Below, in pieces: positions 28,620 to 37,544 of a stretch of 37,544 bases of DNA. A program made the translations under genes and the position numbers. The notes beneath the pieces are model-generated. The model saw nothing but the letters and a program-made list of their open reading frames with translations, had not been told where the DNA came from and did no database searches. The number at the start of each line of letters is the position of its first letter. The first letter of the stretch is position 1. Source of the DNA: Parastagonospora avenae f. sp. tritici 18332-5 (taxonomy: Eukaryota > Ascomycota > Dothideomycetes > Pleosporales > Phaeosphaeriaceae); NCBI GenBank assembly GCA_022559985.1, contig JAFJTR010000149.1, positions 1 through 37,544 on the forward strand, given 5' to 3'.

Positions 28620-31600
28620 GGTTTTCTTTTATCTTAGACTTAGGCATAACCTGTTATATTACTAACACACTACAACGTATATACTACTTTAGGCCATCTA
28701 CACAAGGAGACTTTATCTAGGCAGGAAACACAAAGGTGTAAGTAACAGGATATAGCTTAATCACCCTGCACTTAAGCAACAAAGGACAGACAATAAGCAT
28801 AACACTGCAGGACGTGGCTATCTGTCCCGATCTACTCTGCAACCTCGTCTCCTTCCGCCTGCTTAGGCAGTCTGGCATCTGGTGGGATACCCAGCCAGAG
28901 CCTACCACCCTCAGGAAATCAGATAGTTCGATTATCGTCGAGGTCGCTGAAATCTATGGCCAATAGGTCCTGGAATACAATCTAGCTGCGCAAGCTACCT
29001 TCTACACGCACACTAGCTCAAGGACAGCACGAGCGACGCAGAGAGCCTCCGCAGTCACCTGGCACAAGAGGCTCGGCCACCCAGGCCCTGCAGCAATCGA
29101 ACGCCTCGTGCAGCAGGCTGAGGGGGTGCGCATTAAAGGCATTACTACAGCCGAGTGCAACGCATGCGGCAAGGCCAAGGCTAAGCGGCAGATACGACGT
29201 GCACTACGCAACAACAACACTAAAGGACTAGGAGAGAGACTAGCTATTGACTTCCACTCCTATAAGGTACAATCTATTACTAAGGAGAAGTTGTAAATGC
29301 TTATTATAGACAGATTCTTAGGCCTCTAGTAGGATATCTACTTTACAGATAACTGTACAGCAGCTTTAATTATTGCTAAGCTTGCTAACTTTACTCTCTT
29401 CCTAAAGAACTACTTTAATATTACTATTAAAGTTATTAAATTAGATAATAAGATTACAACTGTTAAGCCTTAGGTACAACGATAGCTTAAAACTAAAGGC
29501 ATTATTATTAAGCCTTCAGCACTAGATACACAAGCCTAGAATAGTAGAGCTGAACGCTTAGGGGGTGTAAACAAGGAGAAAGCACAAGCAATGAGGCTAG
29601 ATGCTAACCTCTCCTAGGAACTGTGGCCAGAAGTTATAAGAGCTGCAGTATACCTGTACAACAGAACACTAAACTACAGTAATAACTAGAAGACACCCTA
29701 TAAGATTTTCTTTACACACACTGCTTTTAGTAATAGCAGAATTACCTTACTCTGCAAACTAAACCTTAGTTATCTTAAGGCATATAGGTGCAAAGCCTTT
29801 GCAATGTCTGATAATACACACTAAGGAAAATCACGCCTATAACGCTTAGATCTAAAAGCATGGATTAGATATCTTGTTAGGTACAGATCCTCTAACATTT
29901 ATCGCATCTGGATACTATCATTGGCTAAGGTAATCAGTACACGCGACGTTACCTTCGACGAGCAAACAGTGTTTAATGGCAAGACTAAGGACCTGCATAA
30001 CAACCTTATGCACACTACCCTTAAAGAAATCGCCACCCTTATAAGGACGCTAGAACTACTAAGTCTAATTAACTATCTAGAAGCTGAATTATTCTTTAAG
30101 GATAACAGCTCTGCAGATACAACTACGCAACCAGATAATTCAGATCTACCTAGATATCACTAAGGAAGGAAGGTCACAGATATCTATCTAACACTACCTC
30201 CAACTCCGCTACTAGCAGCGTTCCTAGCTAAAGGAAGGCTGAGAAAGCTAACATACCCCACACACAGCTATTTAAAAACAATCCCTTAGCAAGCAGCCTT
30301 TATAGCAGGCACCTAAGCAGGAAATATTAGTATTTACTAAGAGAAGATTATTAACAAGGCTCAGCTCCAAAGGCTGATAGAAAAGGGAACTGCCCTACAT
30401 GAAAGCTAGCTCTTACTACCTCCTTCGTTTCACAAGGAGATAGAAAGTTACCTATTAAGTGATTAGTAGAAGAAAGCTAAGCAGGAGCACCTCTAAAGCT
30501 ACTACAAAATGAATTCTTAGTTAGAAGCACTACTTAAGCAGATTAGATAAGAAGGGCATTAAATCCTTAACTGTATGTGGGTATACACGTATAAGCTTGA
30601 TCAGCAGCACAGATTGCAGAAATGCAAGGCGCGCCTAGTAGTCCGAGGAGACCAGCAGCGCAACGTGTCTGCACAGGACACCTACGCCGCGACACTTGCC
30701 AGTCAGTCATTTAGATTGCTGATGGCGATCGCTGCAGATCGCGACCTCGAGCTTAAGCAGTACGACGTCACAAACGCGTTCGTGCATGCAACAATTAATC
30801 GAGAGGTCTACATGAGAATGCCTAACAGCTATAGGAAGCTAAATACAGCTCTAAAACTAAACAAGGCCTTATATAGACTGCGCATCTCACCTCTGCTATA
30901 GCAGAAGGAATTTACTAACACACTCCTTAAACTAGGCCTACATGCAGTGGCCTACGAGCCTTGCTGCATAATAAAGGACAGAGTATTTATCTTCTTCTAC
31001 GTAGATAATATTATCTTTAGGTACTCTAAGAATAAAGAACACTTAGCTTTCTCTATTATACAGGATCTACAAACAAAGTACACCCTTACAGGAGGAGAAG
31101 ACTTAAAGTGGTTCTTAGGAGTGGAAATTACTCGAAATAGGAGAAACCACACACTCTTCCTCTCACAGGCTGCCTACATTAAGAAGATCAGCCGCTTAAT
31201 TGACAAGAAGGACACTCAACACGATACACTAATGTCCTCTATCGAGCTAGAACCCCAAGCAGGCCTAGCCACGCCATTAGAAATCAACAAGTACCAGCGC
31301 AAGGTTAGCTTAGTACTGTTTGCAGCAGTCACAACGCGCCCAGATATAGCGTTTGCAACCTCTGGGCTAGCACGCTACATGCTTAATCCAGGACCAGCCT
31401 ATCACGCAGCAGCTGATCGAGTGCTGCTCTACCTCATGAGTACACAGAATCTAGCCCTACGCCAAGGTGGAGGCCTCCACCTCGAAGTCGCGAGCAATGC
31501 GTCGTTCGCTGACAACACTTCTGACCGCAAGAGCTCACAAGGCTACACGATTCGACTATTTAGAGGCCTGATTGCATAGAAAGCTAGCAAGCAAGACACC

Positions 31601-31975
31601 GTCACCACCTCAACAACCAAGGCAGAGCTCCTTGCTCTATCACAGGTAGCAAAGGAAGCTATCTTTATCTCAAGATTAATTAGTAAGCTTAGAATTAATC
31701 TACTAAAGAAGACTATCACGATACACTGCAACAATACGCAGACAATTAGCCTAGTAACTAAGGAAACATCAAAGCTACAAACAAAGCTCCGACACGTGGA
31801 TATCCACAATTACTAGCTGCGGCAAGAGGTCCAACGAGGAACAATCTCAGTTGAGTACATACCCTCTGCCAGCATGCCTGCTGACGGCCTCACTAAGGCC
31901 CTCCCTAGAAACAAATAGAACACCTTCCTCGATCACCTCAATCTTGTAGAACGCACAGATAAGCTACACTACTAA
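28620..31975 (+). pseudogene. Copia pol remnant (protease, integrase, RT, RNase H)
   Basis: Order is as in Ty1/Copia. The protease active site near 28631-28666 reads LDLG instead of the usual D-S-G. The integrase zinc domain (TWHKRLGHPGPAAIERL..CNACGKAK) lies at about 29056-29200. RT begins at about 30575 (WVYTYKLDQQ, KARLVVRGD, QYDVTNAFVHA), with the catalytic box YVDN at 30998-31009 instead of YVDD. RNase H ends with KASKQDTVTTSTTKAELLAL and DIHNY/LRQEV. Stops at 31577, 31814 and elsewhere replace expected Trp (for example IA-stop-KASKQ). Open stretches (29108-29296, 30575-30901, 30947-31579) are GC-richer than the intervening TA-rich parts. The protein is not functional. Confidence 0.9.
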
Positions 31976-32077
31976 GAACTATCACTAAATAAGCTCTAAG
32001 AGAGACTAGAGCTAGTTACCTTATAAGACACTGCAAGTAGCTATCTAGCTTAGATGTCTATCTAAGCTGAGGGGGTG

Positions 32078-32262
32078 TGTTAGATATGAGCAAGGCTGGC
32101 CGCATCACAGGCTCAGCTGGAATGGAACTGCATAGAATGGACCGCGCGGCTGGTTGCACAAGGGCAGGGGATAAAAGCCACCTGTTAATAGATCAGACAA
32201 GACAGAGGATAATCGATCACTTTAATCATTAATATTTTTCAAGAACCCTTTTAGATCTGACA
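32078..32262 (+). repeat. 3' LTR of Copia element 1 (185 bp)
   Basis: It starts TGTTAGAT after GCTGAGGGGGTG and ends ATCTGACA. See the 5' LTR for the comparison. It is directly followed by remnant gag of a second Copia element. Confidence 0.93.
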
Positions 32263-32674
32263 AGAGCAAGGCGAATCAAATGCTATGCTGCCAACTCCGA
32301 CCCTACAAGATCTAATTAGCTGTTATTGCTGAACAGCACCTACAGCCTAAAGCATAACTAAAACACTTAGGAGTCTTACATCTCTGTTAATTATAGAGCC
32401 TAAGCTAAGAGATTACCTAAGAAAGGACTGATCAATGTGCGTCTGTGGGCGCCACTATTCAGTACTCTAATGCTTTACTCTTAATCTTAAGACTAAAGGC
32501 AGGTTTAAGGACTTTAAGCCTAGCCTAAAGGCTATATCTTAGCTTGCTAAGAGCTTTTAAAACAAGGATACGCTTAAGAGAGTTAAAAAGGCATAGAAAG
32601 ATGCAGGCATTTGATAGACGTTCGATCTGGGAAAAGCAAAAGCTAAACTAGCTAAACGCTAAAATCCCGCATCA

Positions 32675-32884
32675 TGTTCGTACCAATATTTGGAGTGATC
32701 GTACGAGTCACCTGATCATCACATGATCAGCCTCTGCACGCGATTTAGGGGCTAGTGCAGGAGTATATAGTCTTCCCGTACGATAGCTTCAATCAATCAA
32801 TCAATCTGCAACAACTCAAAGTTTGCAACTTGCTTCACACCGTACAATTGTACTTGCTTTACCTAAGGTGAAGTTCTACCAACA
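32675..32884. mobile_element. Solo LTR, 210 bp, TSD CATCA
   Basis: It begins TGTTCGTACC and ends TTCTACCAACA, flanked by perfect CATCA duplications at 32670-32674 and 32885-32889. It shares its first nine and roughly last ten bases with the 183-bp solo LTRs but the interior differs, so it is a related family. It contains GTATATAG as a candidate TATA element (near 32762) and a (TCAA)n microsatellite at about 32788-32804. The insertion lies in gag-like remnant of Copia element 2. Confidence 0.88.
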
Positions 32885-33438
32885 CATCACGTTATACTTA
32901 TTAAGCTAATTCTGCTTTAGATTACAGCTTAGGCGGCTATGCATCAAATGCAGCCTATCTTAAGCAACCGTTGCAATTGCTGCAATCTCACGCTGCATTA
33001 TCGTTGCACGCTTAATCACTAAAGCACTAATAGGTTATAGACCCTGGATTAGATGTTTATATCTGCAATAAAGCAGGACTAAATTAGAAGCAAACTATCC
33101 TTCCTTCCTCTCAAGACACTGTACAGGCAGGTTGTCACTTGTACCAAGTACAGGCCTGGGGAGAGGTAACGCTGATCATACAAAGAGGCGATAAGACAGC
33201 GTTAATTACGCTTAAGAAAGTGGCATTTATCCCAGGATACGTTACTAATATTCTCAGTCTAAGCTGTTGCAAGAAGATCTACTTTAACTTAAAGACGAAC
33301 ACGCTTTTTGAAGAAGATCTGTTACTCTTTATAGATCTTAATTAAGTTAGAGGACACTAGTTCTTAAACTCTTAAGACGCCACGCAGCTATTTTAAGCTA
33401 TAGCAGCTGCTTCTACTTAAGCAAAGCCACCTTAAGTT

Positions 33439-34220
33439 GTCACTGCAATGAAAGCTCATTAGCTGCTAGGCCATCCAAGCCATTAAGCTATCGAACATCT
33501 CAAGGATGCAACTACAGGTCTCACAGTAGGCACAAACGGGGGAGGAGAATAGTGGACAGATTCTTGCATTCCTTGCATCTAGGGCAAGATGAAAGAAGAC
33601 GTCAGCTGACGTCCTAGAGCTGACAAGGCTCAACGCCCTTTCTACTGCATTATTATTAATATTATCTAACTCTAAAAGCATAGTAAGGCATGCTACAATA
33701 GCGATATCTAGGCACTGCATGCAGTATGTGAGTATACGAAGCTCTATGAGATCTGTACTCTCAAGGATCAACACAAGGCTACTATTGTTCCTGCAATCAC
33801 GCGTCTCATTAATAATATAGAACGCGTATATGGCTACTAAGTAGCTATAGCATTCATGGACAGAGATGTAGGATATGGACGAGCTGAAGCCAGTTTGGGC
33901 GCTTCTGCTCAGGAAATCCTCTTATCAGCTAGCATCAAGGTCGAGACAAGGTCGCTAGACACTCCTGCACAGCTGGGGGGTGCTGAAAGAGCTAGGGCTA
34001 TCATCGTCACTGTTGCTAGGGTTCTTCGAATCTATGCTAGTCTACCTAAGACCTTAGCCAACGAGCTAGTCTGCACAGCAGCTAGGCTACTTAACATCAC
34101 GCCTACGAAATCTATCGACTGGCGCACACCTCATAAGATAGTCACTAGCGTTCGTCTAGACCTCTCTCACCTCCACGCGATTAGAAGCTGTAGATTTGTG
34201 CTTAACAAGTACCTGCCTTA
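33439..34220 (+). pseudogene. Integrase remnant of Copia element 2
   Basis: The zinc-binding part (GHPSH, IEHLKD, then CIPCIQGKMKED) is followed by a core with FMDRDVGYGRAEAS and the segment RARAIIVTVARVLRIYASLP, typical of fungal Copia integrases. The frame is broken by several stops before 33856, then open to 34221. It is non-functional. Confidence 0.75.
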
Positions 34221-34351
34221 AGGTAACAAGCTTAAGGACCGCACCTTTGAGGGGTTTCTCCTTGAATATGACGCCTCGAATATCTATCGAGTGTGGCTAC
34301 CTGCCACAAATCGCGTCATCCGCGTACGCAACGTGCGCTTTATAGGCGAGC

Positions 34352-34534
34352 TGTTCGAACGTGCGTACGGCTCAATTCACGGCGTAATTTGAGCGTACGC
34401 GCGCACACCTCTAGGTAGATAAGCTCTTCTCCTCCTACAAGGAGAAGAGCAGCAGTCACTAGAAATACACCCCTATTGCCTGCTCACCTCGTACGCCTAC
34501 GGGCGTACAAATACCCAAACGAAGTCTACCAACA
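34352..34534. mobile_element. Solo LTR, 183 bp, TSD CGAGC, nested in Copia element 2 pol
   Basis: The twin of 19589-19771 (181 of 183 identical). Target duplications CGAGC lie at 34347-34351 and 34535-34539. The insertion splits pol between RFIGEL and YKDKPSTLR; the LTR plus one duplication is 188 bp, which exactly accounts for the frame offset between the two halves. The insertion is therefore younger than Copia element 2. Confidence 0.94.
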
Positions 34535-35287
34535 CGAGCTCTATAAAGACAAGCCGTCTACTTTACGTGCAACGCCTTATGTGATTAAGACTGCACACAT
34601 TCCTGAAGAGGAATACGATAGTAACACTATTGTAGTCGCTCAGCTAGTACGGCAGCGACAAGCTAAAGTCACTTCTTCCACTGCACAGAAGCAGACACAG
34701 CAGCTGCCTTCTCCTACGGCTAATGCTCGCAGTACACCTGATCTGTTTGATTCTCCTGACCCGGCTGAGCAACAGCTGTTCCAGGAGTCCTCTGCTGCTT
34801 CCCAGCACATGACACCTAGGGGTGGAACTCTGATGAGAACTCAGACACGATTAGAGTGACTATACTAACACGTAATCTAGACACACAGACTGTGTACGTC
34901 CCAGATCGACACTAGAACAATGCTCCGCAGCGACGAGATCCAGATCTCTCACAGGACAATGTTGTCACTAGAAGAAGACGCCGCCAGGCGCATTTCATTA
35001 AGGCTAGTCCTTTAACTAAGTACTATGCTTTTGCTGCTATGATTCGGCAAGCCTCTGAGGCTACATCTCTTGCCTCAGAACTTAGGATTTACTGTGATCC
35101 TACTCGCCTTCATCGCGATGATCTCCCTCCTCCACCACGTTACTGGAAGGAGCCCAAGCACCACCTACATGGGAAGCAGTTTGAAGCCGCTGCGCACATT
35201 AAGTTTAATAACTGCTAGAATAAGGGCACCTTTTTAAGGCCAGACATCACAGTCTTATATGTTGATAATGCTGTACCCTTAATGTAG

Positions 35288-36590
35288 GTATTCACCTACA
35301 AGTTTAATAAAGATGGTCATCTTCTCAAATACAAAGCCCGCCTTGTTGTACGAGGGGATCTGCAGGAGCAGTACGGCGATACTTACGCAGCGACCCTTGC
35401 TGTACGCCTTTTTCGAGCTCTTATAGCACTTGCTTGTGCATTTAATCTTAAGGCTATGCAATACGACGTGCCAAACGCCTTTCTTAACGCTCTCCTGGAT
35501 CGCACTCTCTATGTGAGAACCCCTGATAGCTTTCAAGACAAGTACAGCCAAACTCTACGACTTCTACGCGCTCTCTATGGCCTAAAGGAAGCTCCACGCC
35601 TATGGGCTATCTACTTTCAGGAATCTCTTCGAAAGCTTGGCCTACACCCTGTCTGAGGCTTTCCCTGCCTCTGGATGAACAACAGGGTTATTCTCTTCTT
35701 CTACGTCGACGACATCATCATACTCTATCACCCTGACTACTAGGAGGACTTTAAGAAGCTTCAACGTCAGCTTATAAAGCTCTATAACCTCCCACAGATC
35801 GGAGATGTTAGATGGTTCCTTGGTATTAGAGTTAAGCGCGTTCTTGCTAGCCGCCAGCTCTACCTAGTCCAAGATGCGTTCATCAACAAGGTCTGCACTA
35901 AGTTTAACCTTATCCGCGCTGATGGCAGATACCCATCTACACCTCTCTCGTCTACTTCAAGACTTGAACGATATGATAATGTATCTGATCTATCAAACAT
36001 TAAGTCCTACCAACGCCTTGTAGGCAACCTCGCGTACATTGAGGTCATGACTCGACCAAATGTAGCGCACGCTCACTCAGTCATCGCAAGGTTTCTCACA
36101 AACCCAGGACCTATCCACCTCTCTGAGATCAAGCACGTATGGCAATATCTTTACGGCACTAGATACTTTGCCATCAGTGCTCGAGGGGGTAAGCCAACAC
36201 AGACTTATGCCGCCAAAATCAACACAACTACTCCTACCTTCTTTGGTGCTGCTGATGCATCATTTAGAGATAACGTTAACACTCGTCGATCGTCTGCTAG
36301 CTACGTCTTTATGCTCTATAGAATGCCTATTAACTAGAAAGCTGCTATGCTTCGATCAGTTACCCGATCTACCACTAAGGCAGAACTGTACGCTCTCTCA
36401 GCCGCTGGCGTCGAATCACAATACTGGGATCGCTTCTGCCGCAATATTAGCTTCACGCTTCATACCAAGAAGGCTCTCTAGTGTGACAATGCGCAGACTG
36501 TACGCCTTGTTCAAGGTGACGCAGATCGTATCCAGACAAAGCTTCGCCATGTTGATATCCACCAAATGTGGCTTCGTCAGGAGGTAGATA
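35288..36590 (+). pseudogene. RT-RNase H remnant of Copia element 2
   Basis: FTYKFNKDGHLLKYKARLVV opens RT. QYDVPNAFLNALLDRTLYVR, ALYGLKEAPRLW and an intact YVDD (35702-35713) follow. RNase H carries MTRPNVAHAHSVIARF, GAADASFRDN and RSTTKAELYALSAAG and stops after DIHQMWLRQEV. Internal stops include TGA near 35654 and TAG at the Trp position before KAAML (about 36337). The normal C-terminal end is missing. Confidence 0.82.
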
Positions 36591-36664
36591 CCAGACTCCG
36601 CAACAAACAAACATGAATCAAATACGGGTAGCTTTTTTTACCAAACAAACAAGCATAAAGATCT

Positions 36665-36693
36665 TAATATTTGCAAATATTTGCAAATATTTA
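36665..36693. repeat. Overlapping ATTTGCAAAT palindromes, subterminal in the hAT element
   Basis: The palindrome ATTTGCAAAT occurs twice in overlapping array within TAATATTTGCAAATATTTGC and the following bases. Subterminal motif arrays are transposase binding sites in characterised hAT elements; that role here is inferred from position only. Confidence 0.5.
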
Positions 36694-36874
36694 GTGTTTT
36701 TTAAGGCTAAGATTTGGGTAGTTTGTCAGATCGTGAGCGCGTCGATTTTGGTGTTTTGGTGTTCTAAATCGGCCATCTGAACTCGCCCCTGACGACGCTA
36801 GCGCACCTCATTAACCTCAGCCCGGCCGACGCGCGCGATCCCGTGACAATCAAAGTATCGCGACGCCTACTATT

Positions 36875-37544
36875 ATGACCTCCAAAGCTTCTAAGAAGCG
36901 CGCGCGTTCATCAAACGTTCCTATAACCTCAACAAAGCGATTAAGAAGTTCAGCAACCCCGCTACTACCTATAACGCCCTCACAAGCTTAGGAGAGGCAG
37001 CAGCTTAAGTCACAACCTCAAGAATCACTGTTCGCGCCTACTAAGGGCAGCCACGCTAGCACTGGCTCTATAGCAACAACAACAGAGACAGCTGAGGATG
37101 GCTACATTAATAACGGCGGCGACGACTTTGATGGGCTCGATTGGGAGCGGCTTGGGGGTCGCTATATTAAGCCCTTGAAGCAACCCGGCAGAACACAAAG
37201 CTAGGTGTATGCACACGGATACCGCGTCGTGCGTATAGATCAACCTACACGCCCGCTTTGGGTGTGTAAATACTGCCATATGCACAGGGCACCATCCGTT
37301 ATTATCGACTGCTCAAAAGCCACGTCCTCCGCCGCTGCTCACCTCGCCCAGCCTATTAAGGGCCATAGCCTTTGCCGTACAGGCTCAATTGCTACACTAA
37401 ATCGCCCGATCAGACAGCTCTCACTGCGTGAGGCGATCAACGGCGGCTTCGAAATATCACAATCTACAGCCAACGCGATGGGCAACTTTGACGTGCAGCG
37501 CTTCCGCCACGCGTTAGTATTGTGGCTCCTTAATAATAACTTGC
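36875..37544 (+). pseudogene. hAT transposase, N-terminal part with two stops
   Basis: From ATG 36875 the frame reads a basic N-terminus (TSKASKKRARSSN). A DWERLGGRYIKPLKQPGR segment follows, then a BED-type zinc finger (LWVCKYCHMHRAPS with later His), then FDVQRFRHALVLWLLNNNL at the edge. The frame is interrupted by TAG at 36989-36991 and TAG at 37202-37204; the second sits where Trp is expected (QS-stop-VYAHGYR). BED finger plus this order fits fungal hAT transposases. The catalytic core lies beyond the window. Confidence 0.75.

Larger units (their letters stand above)
27108..32262 (+). mobile_element. Complete but RIP-inactivated Ty1/Copia LTR retrotransposon
   Basis: 5155 bp from TGTCAGAT at the left edge to ATCTGACA at the right edge, a perfect inverted pair. 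The 185-bp LTRs flank a gag-pol in Copia order (gag, protease, integrase, reverse transcriptase, RNase H). A GGGGG-containing purine tract precedes the 3' LTR. The coding part is riddled with stops, many being TAG where Trp is expected. No matching 5-bp target duplication flanks the element (left ..CTACG, right AGAGC..). No convincing primer binding site was recognised after the 5' LTR. Confidence 0.93.
32263..36590 (+). mobile_element. Second, 5'-truncated Copia element with nested solo LTRs
   Basis: It belongs to a different family from element 1. Gag remnant with CVCGRHYS..C is at about 32430-32630. Protease-like linker sequence (AFIPGYVTNILSLS) is at about 33047-33346. Integrase zinc-binding sequence (LLGHPS..CIPC) and core are at about 33440-34230. 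After the solo LTR at 34352 come the linker (ELYKDKPSTLRATPYVI), RT from about 35288 and RNase H to about 36590. Neither of its own LTRs is visible. The left end abuts the 3' LTR of element 1; the right end stops inside RNase H, where hAT-type sequence begins. Stops are fewer than in element 1 and the RT box YVDD is intact, so it is less heavily mutated. Confidence 0.85.
36590..37544 (+). mobile_element. 5' part of a hAT-type DNA transposon, cut by the window end
   Basis: Sequence character changes abruptly after the Copia RNase H at about 36585-36600. A non-coding leader with CAAACAAACA direct repeats and a palindromic ATTTGCAAAT array is followed by a transposase reading frame. The exact terminal inverted repeat cannot be fixed because the other end lies outside the window; a start near CAGACTCCGCAAC is possible. 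Confidence 0.65.

Noticed and set aside
32675..32884. Considered as the 5' LTR of Copia element 2
   Set aside because: Both sides carry the same CATCA duplication, which marks a complete solo LTR; gag-like sequence also lies upstream of it.
1..37544. CRISPR arrays or bacterial-type operons
   Set aside because: No regularly spaced repeats were seen, and intron-bearing genes show this is fungal nuclear DNA.

Overview
The window comes from a filamentous ascomycete (Pezizomycotina, plausibly a Dothideomycete). The genes carry many short introns (about 44-70 nt, GT-AG with CTRAC/CTGAC-type branch points). The protein set is typical of such fungi: a GH3 beta-xylosidase, a CWC2 splicing factor, a C78 peptidase and a GPR1/FUN34-type membrane protein. 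A retrotransposon carries the transition-only mutations expected of repeat-induced point mutation (RIP). The exact species cannot be read from the sequence.

Layout. Positions 1-26640 are a fairly ordinary gene-bearing arm. In order it holds: a secreted protein (minus), a secreted cysteine-containing protein broken by one TGA (plus), a single-pass Ser/Thr-rich wall/membrane protein (minus), and an FAD monooxygenase facing a P450 that carries an in-frame TGA. Then come a secreted beta-xylosidase, a mitochondrial HTD2-type hotdog dehydratase, a ZUFSP/ZUP1-type C78 peptidase that may run on into a downstream reading frame, and CWC2. After these are a small cysteine-rich ORF split by a solo LTR, an unknown gene with a one-base frame break, a GPR1/FUN34/YaaH protein, two small unknown genes and a classical SDR.

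From about 26640 to the end the window is nested transposon sequence. A complete but RIP-killed Copia element (27108-32262) has 185-bp LTRs. It abuts a 5'-truncated second Copia element (32263 to about 36590), which carries two solo LTRs (210 bp and 183 bp, each with a perfect 5-bp target duplication). That element is interrupted or followed by the 5' part of a hAT transposon that runs off the end. A second copy of the 183-bp solo LTR, differing at only 2 of 183 positions, lies in the gene-bearing arm at 19589-19771. The parent LTR family must therefore have been mobile recently, although no full copy is present here.

How the genes relate. The FMO/P450 pair shares a 340-bp divergent promoter and could have formed a small oxidative pathway, but the P450 is interrupted at codon 131. 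HTD2 and the C78 peptidase share another divergent promoter. The beta-xylosidase has a GGCTAA (XlnR-type) motif 120 bp upstream. Decay in the gene-bearing arm (two in-frame TGA codons, one frame break, one LTR insertion) falls on accessory-type genes; the recognised housekeeping-type genes look intact.
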